NCBI GenBank assembly: GCA_001795795.1
Contig: MGKV01000014.1
Location: forward strand, 1-38,237
Direction: 5' to 3'
Source: Candidatus Yanofskybacteria bacterium RIFCSPLOWO2_02_FULL_45_18
Lineage (GTDB): Bacteria > Patescibacteriota > Minisyncoccia > 2-02-FULL-40-12 > GWA2-44-9
DNA: 38,237 nucleotides
A program made the position numbers and the translations under genes. This document shows, piece by piece, positions 18,344 through 27,660 of the stretch (its first letter is position 1; the number at the start of each line of letters is the position of its first letter). The notes beneath the pieces were generated by a model. It did no database searches and was not told the DNA's origin. It worked only from the letters and a program-made list of their open reading frames with translations.

Positions 18344-19141
18344 TCAAGTGGCCAAAGACGGCATGAGTCCTGCGTAATTTTCAGACAGCTCCTCGCGCGA
18401 CAAGGCCGGTTCTGCCGGCATGGTTTCGGCTTCGGGTTCATTCTCCAACTGGTTAAGGGCTTCAAGTATGGGGAGTTGCTGCAATTCCAACTCGAAATCT
18501 TCCAGCTGTTTAATGGAACGAGTTAACGAACGGCATTCCATTAGAACGGGAAAGGCCCTCATCCGTTCTTTCCGGTGGTCCAAGAAAACCTTGGCTACTT
18601 GACCGAAATATCCCGGCACAATGGCATCAACAACCGGAATCAATTCTATGCCTTGAAATATTGCGAGGTCTTTTATAAAACGGTTGGTGTAAGATTGAAA
18701 GGACTGACTCGCCTGCTTGTTGAAATCATCCCTGCTTTTTTGCGTAACACCGCCAAGAAGGCGGCTTCTGCCGGATTGAATTGCGGCTTGACTAAGTTTT
18801 TGCCGTAACATAACGAATTCGCTCTCCAGCTTGGTTTTCAGCGCCGACAAACTATTCGCATTGCGCATTACAGTATCAATCTTCATTTTTACAAACCACA
18901 AAATTATTGCCAGAATCCAAGATGTTACCCACCCGGCGTCAAAGATGCTCAAGATTTCGCTGATACCGGCGAAAAAAAGTGCCATCAGAAAAAGACTTAA
19001 CGGAAATCCCTGCGTTTTCTTTTGGAGTTTGTCCAGCGTAGCTTGGCGGTCCCGCTGCTTGCGTTCAATCGGAACAGCCAGTTTTATTAACTGGTTTTGC
19101 AGTTCGGTTATGACTAAAAAGTTATCAGATTGCGTCGCCAT
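18344..19141 (-). CDS. hypothetical membrane protein of the T4SS-like cluster
   Basis: 265-aa ORF with hydrophobic segment FPLSLFLMALFFAGISEIL...WVTSWILAIILWFV and coiled-coil-like regions; between propeller and VirB4-like genes. Confidence 0.55.
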   Translation of the reverse strand: MATQSDNFLVITELQNQLIKLAVPIERKQRDRQATLDKLQKKTQGFPLSLFLMALFFAGISEILSIFDAGWVTSWILAIILWFVKMKIDTVMRNANSLSALKTKLESEFVMLRQKLSQAAIQSGRSRLLGGVTQKSRDDFNKQASQSFQSYTNRFIKDLAIFQGIELIPVVDAIVPGYFGQVAKVFLDHRKERMRAFPVLMECRSLTRSIKQLEDFELELQQLPILEALNQLENEPEAETMPAEPALSREELSENYAGLMPSLAT

Positions 19142-19142
19142 A

Positions 19143-20909
19143 TTATTGTTGGCTTATTTTAGACCACTCTTCTTTGGCTTTTTCTGTTTCCAAAATCTGG
19201 CGCGGGTCCGAGGTTATTATCTGGTCTTCGGCATAAGAAGCGAGAACGCGGATGCCGATATGGCTTTGGCCGAGGAAGAAAAGACCAAAGCCAACGCGGG
19301 CTTCCAGCAGGTAATATTTCTCGGCATCGGTTAGGTTGAAAGTTTTCTGGACGACATCTATGGCGGCGGGAGACTGTTTCATCAAAATTTGGATTGAAGA
19401 GTTGGTTAAAATCGTCTTGCCCTGCGGACTGGCCAGAAAATCCGGAATATCCTGCGAAATGGTGGTCAGGCCGGTATAATATTTGCGGGCGCGTTTGGCG
19501 ATGTTGGAGAGGAAATTGGCTCCGGTCTCATATTTCATCAGCCACCAGGCCTCGTCAACAATAAGAATCCTTTTTTTCAATTCTTTGCGGATCTTGACCC
19601 AGATGTGATTCAATATCAGGTACATTGCGATTGGACGGAGCTCCTCTTCCATATCGCGAATACTGAAAACAATAAGCTCATTTTCCAGATTGACATTGGT
19701 TTCTTTGTTCAGGAAACCGGAGAATGTTCCATCGGTATATTTCTTCAGCCGGGTAGCCATTGATTCGGCTCCGGTCATTCCGGCCATGATATTTTGCAGA
19801 TCCGACAGAACCGGTGGCGGAGCTTTGGAAAAATCCGAATCAGGCGTGATATCTTTAACGGCATAAACCTGAATCAACGCCTCATCTAATAGGGAATCTT
19901 CTTCCGGCGTCAGCGCGCCCAAAAGAAGTTTCATCAAACCGGACAAGTCCAAAATATGCGTCTTGAAAACATCGGAAAAAGATTCCCCTTCCCGTGGCGC
20001 GGGCAGGTCAAAGGGGTTAATATGCTGTTCCGAAGTGACGGAGATTTTAATATGCGAACCGCCCACGGATTCACAGAGGTATTTATACTCGTCTTCCGGA
20101 TCAACAATGACAACTTGAGTGCCAAAAATCATACTGCGAAGTATCTCAAGTTTGATAGTGTAACTTTTGCCTCCGCCTGATTTGCCGAACACAACCGAAT
20201 TGGCGTTTTCCAAACCAAACCGGTCAAACAGGACCATGGAGTTGTTGTGAGTATTTATCCCGTAAAGAATACCGGTGTCCGACGTCAAGTCAAAAGATAC
20301 GAAGGGAAAAAGCGATGACACCGGCGCAGTATTAAGGGTGGTATAAACCATCAGGCGGTCTGTGTTGACTGGCAAGGTGGAATTAAAACCATCAAGCATG
20401 CGGAAAATCGCCTGTTTGGGATATACCAGCTGATATTCCAAAAACCCTTTTATTTTACTCTCGGTTTCGTCCAGCTCTTTAAGACTGTTCTCGTAGAGAG
20501 TTATATAGATTCCCAAGTCAAAGAGTTTCTCGGTTCCCTGCTGGAGCATGTCGCGCAGCATTTCAATGTCCTGCATGGCTGTTTCCAGCATTGGGTTTCG
20601 GACCTTGCCCTTGGATGCTTCTTCCATTGCTTGCGATTCCAAACGGGCCAGTTGGTCGCGGAGTTTGCGCAACATCTCGGCTGTATTTTTGGGCAGGACG
20701 AAAATGGAAACGTCAAAAACGCGGTCTAGGTTTATAATCGGCGAAAACCAGCTGGTGTTAAGATAGCGGGGGTAAGTAGCTAGGAAAATAGTGCGGGCGT
20801 ATTTGGTTCCGATCTGGATATAATTGGGCGTAACGCTAAGAGCGGACGGCGCCAACATCTCGGGCGTGGTTTTCTTTTCTTGCGACGGTTGTGGATTTGT
20901 TTCGGGCAT
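19143..20909 (-). CDS. VirB4/TraC-like T4SS ATPase
   Basis: VFGKSGGGKSYTIKLEILRSMIFGTQVVIVDPEDEYKYL (Walker A), KKRILIVDEAWWLM (Walker B), TTISQDIPDFL. Confidence 0.88.
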   Translation of the reverse strand: MPETNPQPSQEKKTTPEMLAPSALSVTPNYIQIGTKYARTIFLATYPRYLNTSWFSPIINLDRVFDVSIFVLPKNTAEMLRKLRDQLARLESQAMEEASKGKVRNPMLETAMQDIEMLRDMLQQGTEKLFDLGIYITLYENSLKELDETESKIKGFLEYQLVYPKQAIFRMLDGFNSTLPVNTDRLMVYTTLNTAPVSSLFPFVSFDLTSDTGILYGINTHNNSMVLFDRFGLENANSVVFGKSGGGKSYTIKLEILRSMIFGTQVVIVDPEDEYKYLCESVGGSHIKISVTSEQHINPFDLPAPREGESFSDVFKTHILDLSGLMKLLLGALTPEEDSLLDEALIQVYAVKDITPDSDFSKAPPPVLSDLQNIMAGMTGAESMATRLKKYTDGTFSGFLNKETNVNLENELIVFSIRDMEEELRPIAMYLILNHIWVKIRKELKKRILIVDEAWWLMKYETGANFLSNIAKRARKYYTGLTTISQDIPDFLASPQGKTILTNSSIQILMKQSPAAIDVVQKTFNLTDAEKYYLLEARVGFGLFFLGQSHIGIRVLASYAEDQIITSDPRQILETEKAKEEWSKISQQ

Positions 20910-20911
20910 GA

Positions 20912-21562
20912 TTATGTTGCAGTTTGGTTCTCCGCGGCAACGGCAGAACTTTCAGGCGGCGGATTATAAAGATTACAGAATAATTTAATCAGTTCTTCCG
21001 ATTCCATGATTTGCGATTTAAGCCCCATTCCGGTCAGACCATCAAGGATCAACTCCACCCTTTGCAGAAGCTGGATACGGTAGGAACCGAATTTTTGCGG
21101 GTCAATCTGGATTTGGGTTGGGGATTTTTTAAAAAGACCGGAGAGCCTCCCGAAAAGTCCGCCTTTTTCTTGGGTGGCCACGGCGTAAAACGGCACCACG
21201 ACATAAAATTGCTTATCCATGATATTGGCCAGCGAAGATATTTCTTTTACAAAATTACCGTATTCAGCCGCTTGTATTTTGAGAAGTTCGTTGGTTAAGC
21301 TTGCTCTGGAGGACTCTACCAGTTTAAGATAATTTTCAATATCAAGATGGCGGGACGTGATAACGATTTGCAAAGGAAAATCAAGGGAATTGAGGAAATT
21401 CTGGAAATTTTGGATGATGGCGGTCTGCTCGTCTTCCGAACGCAGTTCAAAATTGATCGCCCCCACGTCAACAACTGCCCTTAAAGAGCCATCCTTAAGA
21501 ATTGCCACGCCGTCGCGGATGTCGGATATTTCAACCAAATTAATTGTGGACTTGTCTGGCAT
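20912..21562 (-). CDS. TraC/VirB4 N-terminal-domain-like protein
   Basis: VEISDIRDGVAILKDGSLRAVVDVGAINFELRSEDEQTAIIQNFQNFLNSLDFPLQIVITSRHLDIENYL; upstream of VirB4-like gene. Confidence 0.55.
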   Translation of the reverse strand: MPDKSTINLVEISDIRDGVAILKDGSLRAVVDVGAINFELRSEDEQTAIIQNFQNFLNSLDFPLQIVITSRHLDIENYLKLVESSRASLTNELLKIQAAEYGNFVKEISSLANIMDKQFYVVVPFYAVATQEKGGLFGRLSGLFKKSPTQIQIDPQKFGSYRIQLLQRVELILDGLTGMGLKSQIMESEELIKLFCNLYNPPPESSAVAAENQTAT

Positions 21563-21574
21563 TGGAATTGGCAG

Positions 21575-21889
21575 TTATTTTTTCTGCGTTATCCCCGCAG
21601 TTAGGTTTTGCTCGCCTTCCCTGAAGACATACTTCTTCTGGCCTAATAAATAAGAAAATCCGCGAGCAATATAATCAGCCATGGGCTGGTCGTCTATTTT
21701 TACCAAGGCAAGCGTCAGCGCAATCGCCGCGACAGGCAAAGCCAGTGTGAAAAAAAGCGTACCCTTGACAGCCGTTGAAAGAAGAAAAATAATCGTTCCC
21801 CCAGTGGCAACCCACAGGAATTGTTTAAGCGTAAAGGGGCCGACAATTTTAATTTCCGTCTGAATAAATTGTGGAAGCTGGAATCTCAA
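21575..21889 (-). CDS. PrgI-family-like small membrane protein
   Basis: RFQLPQFIQTEIKIVGPFTLKQFLWVATGGTIIFLLS; listed ORF begins at TTG 21937 inside a heptad repeat; start placed provisionally at TTG 21889 (LRFQLPQF). Confidence 0.65.
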   Translation of the reverse strand: MRFQLPQFIQTEIKIVGPFTLKQFLWVATGGTIIFLLSTAVKGTLFFTLALPVAAIALTLALVKIDDQPMADYIARGFSYLLGQKKYVFREGEQNLTAGITQKK

Positions 21890-21897
21890 CCGTGAAA

Positions 21898-21932
21898 CAA
21901 TTGACAATTGACAATTGACAATTGACAATGTA
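21898..21932. repeat. heptanucleotide tandem repeat
   Basis: CAATTGA x4 followed by CAATGTA. Confidence 0.9.
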
Positions 21933-21954
21933 GTCAAATGTCACAGCTAAAATG

Positions 21955-22728
21955 TCACGGGTTATTTTTGCGTCGTAAGTCTATTATATTCCCTTTCGGG
22001 GCATTTGGCTTGGGGATAGCTGACTTGTAGGCGGGAACATATCCTTGCGGAGCCGGCCGTCCGGCAGGAACGGGACGCAGCGGCGCCAGCCGTTCCCTTA
22101 TCGGCGGACGGATTGTCGGTCTGACGGGTTCTTTAGTCTGATTGGCCAAAGACGACATAGAGGACCTGCCAGCGATTCGTTCGGGGCCAACAAACGCTTG
22201 ATTGATCGGGCGGCCGAGTGGTTGGGTGGTTTGAGCGCCGTGCGGGGTTACTCGGTTACTTGGCAACTCTGCCGCTGGGTTACTGGATGGCATCACCGGT
22301 TTTTCTGTTCGTTGGGCTTCAAGGCGCGAGATGGTGGCGGCAAACTTCTCCCGCTGTATTTTTTTAATTTCTCCTAACGCCACCGCGGGGACGGCTTTGA
22401 TAGCCTCGTTGCTTAGTTGCGCGGATTTTTCCGGCGCAAGTCCGGTTCTTGCGGAAACCTGCAACGGCATGTCGCGGATGAAAAGGTCGCCCATAGTTAT
22501 GTCGCGGATAATTTTGGCAACCGGCTCGCAAGAAAATTCGTCCAATCCATATTTGGCTCCAATCTCAAGTATTGAATCAGAAGTTTGGGTGTTAATCAGG
22601 TAATCTTTTAATATTTCAGGCAGAGTGTCGTAGCGGCTCAAAAAACCATTTCTTGATGCCTCCTCCTCGTCTAGGGATTCGGCAAAGTAAGGGCTGGAAA
22701 CGTAGTATTGTAATTCAGCGTTGAGCAT
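21955..22728 (-). CDS. hypothetical protein with Pro-rich C-terminus, T4SS-like cluster
   Basis: MLNAELQYYVSSPYFAESLDEEE... with C-terminal RPTIRPPIRERLAPLRPVPAGRPAPQGYVPAYKSAIPKPNAPKG. Confidence 0.55.
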   Translation of the reverse strand: MLNAELQYYVSSPYFAESLDEEEASRNGFLSRYDTLPEILKDYLINTQTSDSILEIGAKYGLDEFSCEPVAKIIRDITMGDLFIRDMPLQVSARTGLAPEKSAQLSNEAIKAVPAVALGEIKKIQREKFAATISRLEAQRTEKPVMPSSNPAAELPSNRVTPHGAQTTQPLGRPINQAFVGPERIAGRSSMSSLANQTKEPVRPTIRPPIRERLAPLRPVPAGRPAPQGYVPAYKSAIPKPNAPKGNIIDLRRKNNP

Positions 22729-22734
22729 TTAGGT

Positions 22735-25161
22735 TTAGGACGCGGATTTTAATTTTTTTTCTGCCTCTTGAACGGCTGTTTGGGCTTTAGAGACTTTGTT
22801 TTCCAGCCTTTTTATGTCTCTTTCGGCGGACAACTTCACATTTTTTACCCGGTTTGCCCGTCTTTGTATTTCTGCCGTCTTTTCGGTAATTTGACTGTCT
22901 CTCCTGCCGACCCTGTTATTTATTTCGCTGGCCAATTTCTGGAAACCCGCCGCTTGTTCATCAATTTTGTTGATATCCACACCCATATTCGTGATCTCTT
23001 TTTCTATGTTTTTTAATTCTGCCGGGTCCGTGGTTACTGCATAGTTATCTTGCAGTGTTTGTAATCTGGCCGCAGAAGTCGTTAATTTTTTATATTCATT
23101 TTTGTCGGCAGTATTTTGGGCTGTTAGTTTTTGTATCTCGTCTCTTATTTTGGTTCCCGTTTCCGCAAACTCTTTGGCGGCTTCTCTGACGGATTCAATC
23201 TCCCCGCCTTTAGATGCTTTGCGCGCGGCAGACAATTCTTTGTCAAGAAGGAACGCTTGCTTTTTAGCGTGAACGACACCATGAGTCGCCTCAAAGACCG
23301 CCTTCTTTTCCGCCGGAGCTTTGCTAGCCAACCGGACAAGAGCTTCCGGACTTTTGTTTTCTACCAAAAACTCCTGCACCGCATTTGACGCCAGTTCATT
23401 TTTGGAAAGTTTCAAAAGGTCGTCGGTGGGCAACAAAGCAAGTTCGCCTTTAAATAGCGGAGCAATAATCTTTTGCTTGTCTTCGGGGGTCATTGTTTTG
23501 GCTTGTTCGGCGGTTATTTCTGTGCCATCGGGGCGCTTTAACTGGCCCATGTCTAGCTGCGCGTTAAGCGTCGCGGTAAGCGCCGTTTGTTTTGCTTTTT
23601 TGACTGCCCTGTCCCGGTCTGCTCTTTCGGCATCTTTGAACAACTCAAGAGCCTGTCTGATGCCAAGCTCGTCTTTTATGTTTCCTTTTCCTAGTTGATC
23701 CATGACATAGTCCTGCGTGCGTCCGGTGAAGGCTTTACTGCCGGCTTTTGAAAAATCAGCATACTTTGGCAAGAAATCGCTGATTTCTTGCGGAGTGAGC
23801 CGTTTTTTCTTAAGCAGCAGTTCTGCCGCGGCGCTGGCTTTGGTCATGTTGCCTTGGTCTCTCATCGCCTTTCTCAAATCTTCAATGCTTGTATCCGATT
23901 CCTCATATTTTTTCATCTGTTCCCTTGTGTCTCGGGCGTGAAGTTTGTCGGCCTCAAATCCTTTAACGCCGAAGGCGCCCTTTAGCCGCTCTATCCTCTT
24001 TCTTTCCGCTTCGGTGCCGCCAATTCCAAAGATGCCCTCTTTCTTTGCTTGTTCTACCCGCGCTTTGAATGCTTCGGGTGCCTGCTTCACATAGGGAAGT
24101 TTAAGTGGAGCCCGCATTATTCCACCAGCCGTGTTTCCGGCCCAGCCGACGGCTTTTCCGGCCCAGGTTCCGCCGACACCGGAGACGGAACGGGCCATTA
24201 GAGGCCCGCCAATCAAGAACAAACACACCAAGGCGTAGAAAAAAATTGTTTGCAGGGTTATGCTGTTTAATTTTATTGAGGTGGCGGTCACAGTGGCCGA
24301 CAGATTGGTCGCTTCTTTGATGAAGTCTCCTTGCTTGCCCAAGAAATAAAGGGCAAAGTAGAGTGAAAAAAGAAAAATTGGCAAGAAGAGATTCCAGGCG
24401 ATGAACTCTTTCCACCACTTGTCAAAATAGGCTTTGGTTGCGGGGAAAATAGTGGCGGTTACGGCCAGAGGCGACAATATGAGCAATATCCAGATAAAGG
24501 GAATTCTGATAAGCGCAAAGACAAAAGCGGTTAAAAGACTGATTGCAAAAGAAGTCAAAAGGATTAAGGAAAATATTATGGAAATAACAAGTTGTCCGGT
24601 TATGTCCTTGCCCAGCTCAACCGTAAACCCGCTGTCGCTTGGTTTAATACCCCCGATAAGGTTCGCCGGATTTAATCCGTTGGCCAGCTTGTCGCCGATA
24701 GAACCCATGGCGTGCAACATGATATTATTGAAAACTTGGGTTCCGTTTATGACTAAATTGCCGAGAACCAAACTGAAATTTATCAAAAGCGCCGCAATCA
24801 GAAAACCTATTATCATGGAATTAAAATTATAACCTTTCAAAAAACCAACCTGGAAAATAGTGCCAAAGGCCATGACAATCAGGCCGACGATGAAAAACAT
24901 ATTGGCGAAATTGCGCATTATGGTCCAGCCGGCTTGCACGATGGCGAGGTTGTTCACCGGAAATTTCAAAACAACTCCCAGCCACTCGGTCATTTTTATA
25001 ATGGCAGTGCCGACAAACTGAAAAATTACCGATAAAAGGTCTAAAAGAGCTTCATCTACGCTGGTGGGGATAGCCTGTGCCGTCGCCGGATAAACTAGAA
25101 AAAGTATCAAAACTATCAAAATTACCCACCTTGCATTATTTTTTTTGCGGAGAGAGAACAT
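22735..25161 (-). CDS. TrbL/VirB6-like polytopic membrane protein with long coiled-coil C-terminus
   Basis: 808 aa; multiple TM segments in the N-terminal half (IPFIWILLILSPLAVTATIFPATKAYFDKWWKEFIAWNLFLPIFLFSLYFALYFLG), charged helical C-terminal half. Confidence 0.65.
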   Translation of the reverse strand: MFSLRKKNNARWVILIVLILFLVYPATAQAIPTSVDEALLDLLSVIFQFVGTAIIKMTEWLGVVLKFPVNNLAIVQAGWTIMRNFANMFFIVGLIVMAFGTIFQVGFLKGYNFNSMIIGFLIAALLINFSLVLGNLVINGTQVFNNIMLHAMGSIGDKLANGLNPANLIGGIKPSDSGFTVELGKDITGQLVISIIFSLILLTSFAISLLTAFVFALIRIPFIWILLILSPLAVTATIFPATKAYFDKWWKEFIAWNLFLPIFLFSLYFALYFLGKQGDFIKEATNLSATVTATSIKLNSITLQTIFFYALVCLFLIGGPLMARSVSGVGGTWAGKAVGWAGNTAGGIMRAPLKLPYVKQAPEAFKARVEQAKKEGIFGIGGTEAERKRIERLKGAFGVKGFEADKLHARDTREQMKKYEESDTSIEDLRKAMRDQGNMTKASAAAELLLKKKRLTPQEISDFLPKYADFSKAGSKAFTGRTQDYVMDQLGKGNIKDELGIRQALELFKDAERADRDRAVKKAKQTALTATLNAQLDMGQLKRPDGTEITAEQAKTMTPEDKQKIIAPLFKGELALLPTDDLLKLSKNELASNAVQEFLVENKSPEALVRLASKAPAEKKAVFEATHGVVHAKKQAFLLDKELSAARKASKGGEIESVREAAKEFAETGTKIRDEIQKLTAQNTADKNEYKKLTTSAARLQTLQDNYAVTTDPAELKNIEKEITNMGVDINKIDEQAAGFQKLASEINNRVGRRDSQITEKTAEIQRRANRVKNVKLSAERDIKRLENKVSKAQTAVQEAEKKLKSAS

Positions 25162-25181
25162 TTATAAAAATTGCGAGACCA

Positions 25182-26642
25182 TTATTGGGAGGTTAGGTAA
25201 TTGGTCAGTTTGTTGGTGAAATATGATGTGGCGGCGATAAGCAGTTCGGCAATCTCGTCGGAAGACACAAACCAACTTAACTCGCTGTCTATGAAATTGG
25301 CCGTGGTTGCGCCCAAAAGGTCGGCTGGAGTGGTAACTTGCCCCAAGAAAGTACATCGGGCTTGGGCAGGACCAGTTTTGCAGAATTGCTGGGCTTGTCG
25401 GTGGCATTCGTCTAAGCAAGATTGTTCGTCTGGATCGGGATGGGGGCCCTCAACAGCGGAATCAATACAGGTTTTGTCACATTCGGCGTTTTCTTTTTCT
25501 AGACATGCGTTGGTTTTCGGTGCGCTTTGGCAACCCTCTCTGGCGCCGGTATATCCTCTTCCCGCGAGAGCTTCGTTTTTATCGGCTTCGCTTTCCAGTT
25601 TGCGCTGACTATCTAATTCACGCAGGGAGGCGAGGTACAGTCCGGTGAAATTATTTTGCGGTTGTAGCATCCTTTCAAAAGCTTGAAGGCCGCCGTTTTG
25701 AGAAGGGTTTTTAAGATAAGCGTTTAAATTCCATCCTCGGGGCATGGTACAGCTTCCGCTTAAAGTAAAAGGGTCAAGCGAGCCGGTGCGGATATTGTTT
25801 CCGGCAAAGGGGTTTGACTGGGGCGCGGGTGTGGCGGTTGTTGATTTTCCGCAAAGCCCGCTGTCTATCTCTTGGCAGGGTTCAACCAAATTTCCACTGC
25901 AGAGGTCAACTGGAATGGAGGAACAACCTTCTGCGGGGGGCTTGATATAGTCGGGCGGACCTTCAATGGCGAAAGGGCATTCATAGTCTGTGGTGCAGAC
26001 AGTTGAAAGATCGCCCTCGCAAGAACCAAGCACGATGTTGCATTTGCCGACTTCTTCAACACACTCGTAAGTATCAGACGGACTTACATACGCGCAGGTC
26101 GGACTACCGGTTGTAGTTTGCCGTTGGGCTTGAAACGCCCCGTCTATTCCTTGTTGCAGATAACCGCAGACATTTGTTTTTCCGAGTATCTGGCGAAAAA
26201 TATCCTCGCCCCGATATTCACCCTCGGTCATGAAGTTGCGATAATTTTGAATGAAAGCCGGTCCGCCGTTTCTGCCGGATTTTTTAATTGTTTTGGTAAC
26301 CTCCCTTGAAGCCAAACTAAAGAAACCCCTAGCGGTGCAATGAACCAGCGGATCTTGGAAATATTCCTTGATATTATCGGTCAGACTGCACTTTATGCCG
26401 CTGCCGCTTCCAAGAGCAGTAGCACCGCTAAATGCGCAGGCGATGATAATCCTCGCTCCGTAAACCATTGCTGGAGCGGCGCAAACCAACGCCTCTTTCA
26501 TTATGGATGAAACGACATCGTCATCCTCGTCTGGCGGCGGTGATGGCGTAATCGTCTGGCCGTATGCCAAGACCGGATTAAATGCAATTAGAATAATGAT
26601 TAAGGTTGTCAATGTTTTTGAGATTGTGCGTTGCGGGGTCAT
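25182..26642 (-). CDS. secreted Cys-rich protein of the T4SS-like cluster
   Basis: Signal peptide TISKTLTTLIIILIAFNPVLAYG; 24 Cys by eye count in 486 aa. Confidence 0.55.
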   Translation of the reverse strand: MTPQRTISKTLTTLIIILIAFNPVLAYGQTITPSPPPDEDDDVVSSIMKEALVCAAPAMVYGARIIIACAFSGATALGSGSGIKCSLTDNIKEYFQDPLVHCTARGFFSLASREVTKTIKKSGRNGGPAFIQNYRNFMTEGEYRGEDIFRQILGKTNVCGYLQQGIDGAFQAQRQTTTGSPTCAYVSPSDTYECVEEVGKCNIVLGSCEGDLSTVCTTDYECPFAIEGPPDYIKPPAEGCSSIPVDLCSGNLVEPCQEIDSGLCGKSTTATPAPQSNPFAGNNIRTGSLDPFTLSGSCTMPRGWNLNAYLKNPSQNGGLQAFERMLQPQNNFTGLYLASLRELDSQRKLESEADKNEALAGRGYTGAREGCQSAPKTNACLEKENAECDKTCIDSAVEGPHPDPDEQSCLDECHRQAQQFCKTGPAQARCTFLGQVTTPADLLGATTANFIDSELSWFVSSDEIAELLIAATSYFTNKLTNYLTSQ

Positions 26643-27529
26643 TGCTTCAGGTTTTGGATTATCGGAATTAGCCGGGTGAGATATAAGGTTTCCAAGGTTG
26701 TCAGAGCGGTCAGCGACTGAATCATGTCGTTGAAATTTGTCAGCAGACCGTAGGATTGGGACATATTCTTGAGCATCGCAATAATTTCTCTGTGCGTGTC
26801 AGCATGATTCAGCGGAGCGGAAATATTTTGAATTTCCTGCGCCAAATTCAATGTTCGCGTGGCGGCAGAGTCCGCCGCCGCTATAAATTTGTCTTCCCCC
26901 GTTTTTGTGGTGATGCCCTGCATTAATTTCAATAAATTGGCGAAGTTGCCATACTCTTCTTCCAGTGTTTTAGACACGGATTTCATTTTTTCATCATAGG
27001 TCTTTTCATTGTCGGGAGAGGTGTCAACCATGGTTATTCCGATTGTTGCGGCAAGGTTGGGGGCGCTGTTGGCGGAGGATTGCAGCAGCATTTGGTCCAT
27101 AAGTTGGGAGATTGATTTGTCAAAATCGGGATTTGACGGTTTCAACGAACCCTCAAACAGGCCGGCCGCCAAAAGACTGGTCGTTTTCTTTGTTAGATTT
27201 TTTTCTTGCGGCAAATATCCGAGTAGCCAATCATCCGGTCCGGCGATGCGGGGGTCGTGGCCGGTCAGAACTTCTTCGCCGTCCTTGAAGCCGTCGCCGT
27301 CGGTGTCGGGATTTTGGAAATCGGTATTCCAGTATGACTCCTCGCGATTCTTCAAACCGTCGTGATCCGCATCATCGGCAGGCGTTGGCAGGGGGGTGGT
27401 TTTTTTCACCGAAACCCCCAAAATGGCGCTTGACAATTCCCCGCCCTTTAGAGTTTTGATGAAACGAAAGGCCGAAACTGCCGCAATCAATGCTAGGATT
27501 ATAATAGCGATTTTTATTTTGCCGGACAT
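26639..27529 (-). CDS. membrane-anchored protein with thrombospondin-type-3/EF-hand-like Ca-binding repeats
   Basis: N-terminal TM; DDADHDGLKNREESYWNTDFQNPDTDGDGFKDGEEVLTGHDP. Confidence 0.7.
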   Translation of the reverse strand: MSGKIKIAIIILALIAAVSAFRFIKTLKGGELSSAILGVSVKKTTPLPTPADDADHDGLKNREESYWNTDFQNPDTDGDGFKDGEEVLTGHDPRIAGPDDWLLGYLPQEKNLTKKTTSLLAAGLFEGSLKPSNPDFDKSISQLMDQMLLQSSANSAPNLAATIGITMVDTSPDNEKTYDEKMKSVSKTLEEEYGNFANLLKLMQGITTKTGEDKFIAAADSAATRTLNLAQEIQNISAPLNHADTHREIIAMLKNMSQSYGLLTNFNDMIQSLTALTTLETLYLTRLIPIIQNLKQ

Positions 27530-27624
27530 TGATAAAAGTTATAACTTAAAACAAAAGAGAAACTGCCAATTTAATTATATCATTTATAATGACTTGGCGA
27601 GGGCTTAAAATGTTCATATCTCAA

Positions 27625-27660
27625 CATAAAATATCCCCGCGGTCGCGGGGATATTTTATG
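27625..27660. terminator. bidirectional terminator overlapping the ksgA stop codon
   Basis: CATAAAATATCCCCGCG-gt-CGCGGGGATATTTTATG, 17-bp perfect stem. Confidence 0.85.

Noticed and set aside
22735-23700. Independent coiled-coil gene at the C-terminal part of the 808-aa ORF
   Set aside because: Frame is continuous with the TM domain and has no convincing internal start or promoter; treated as one protein.
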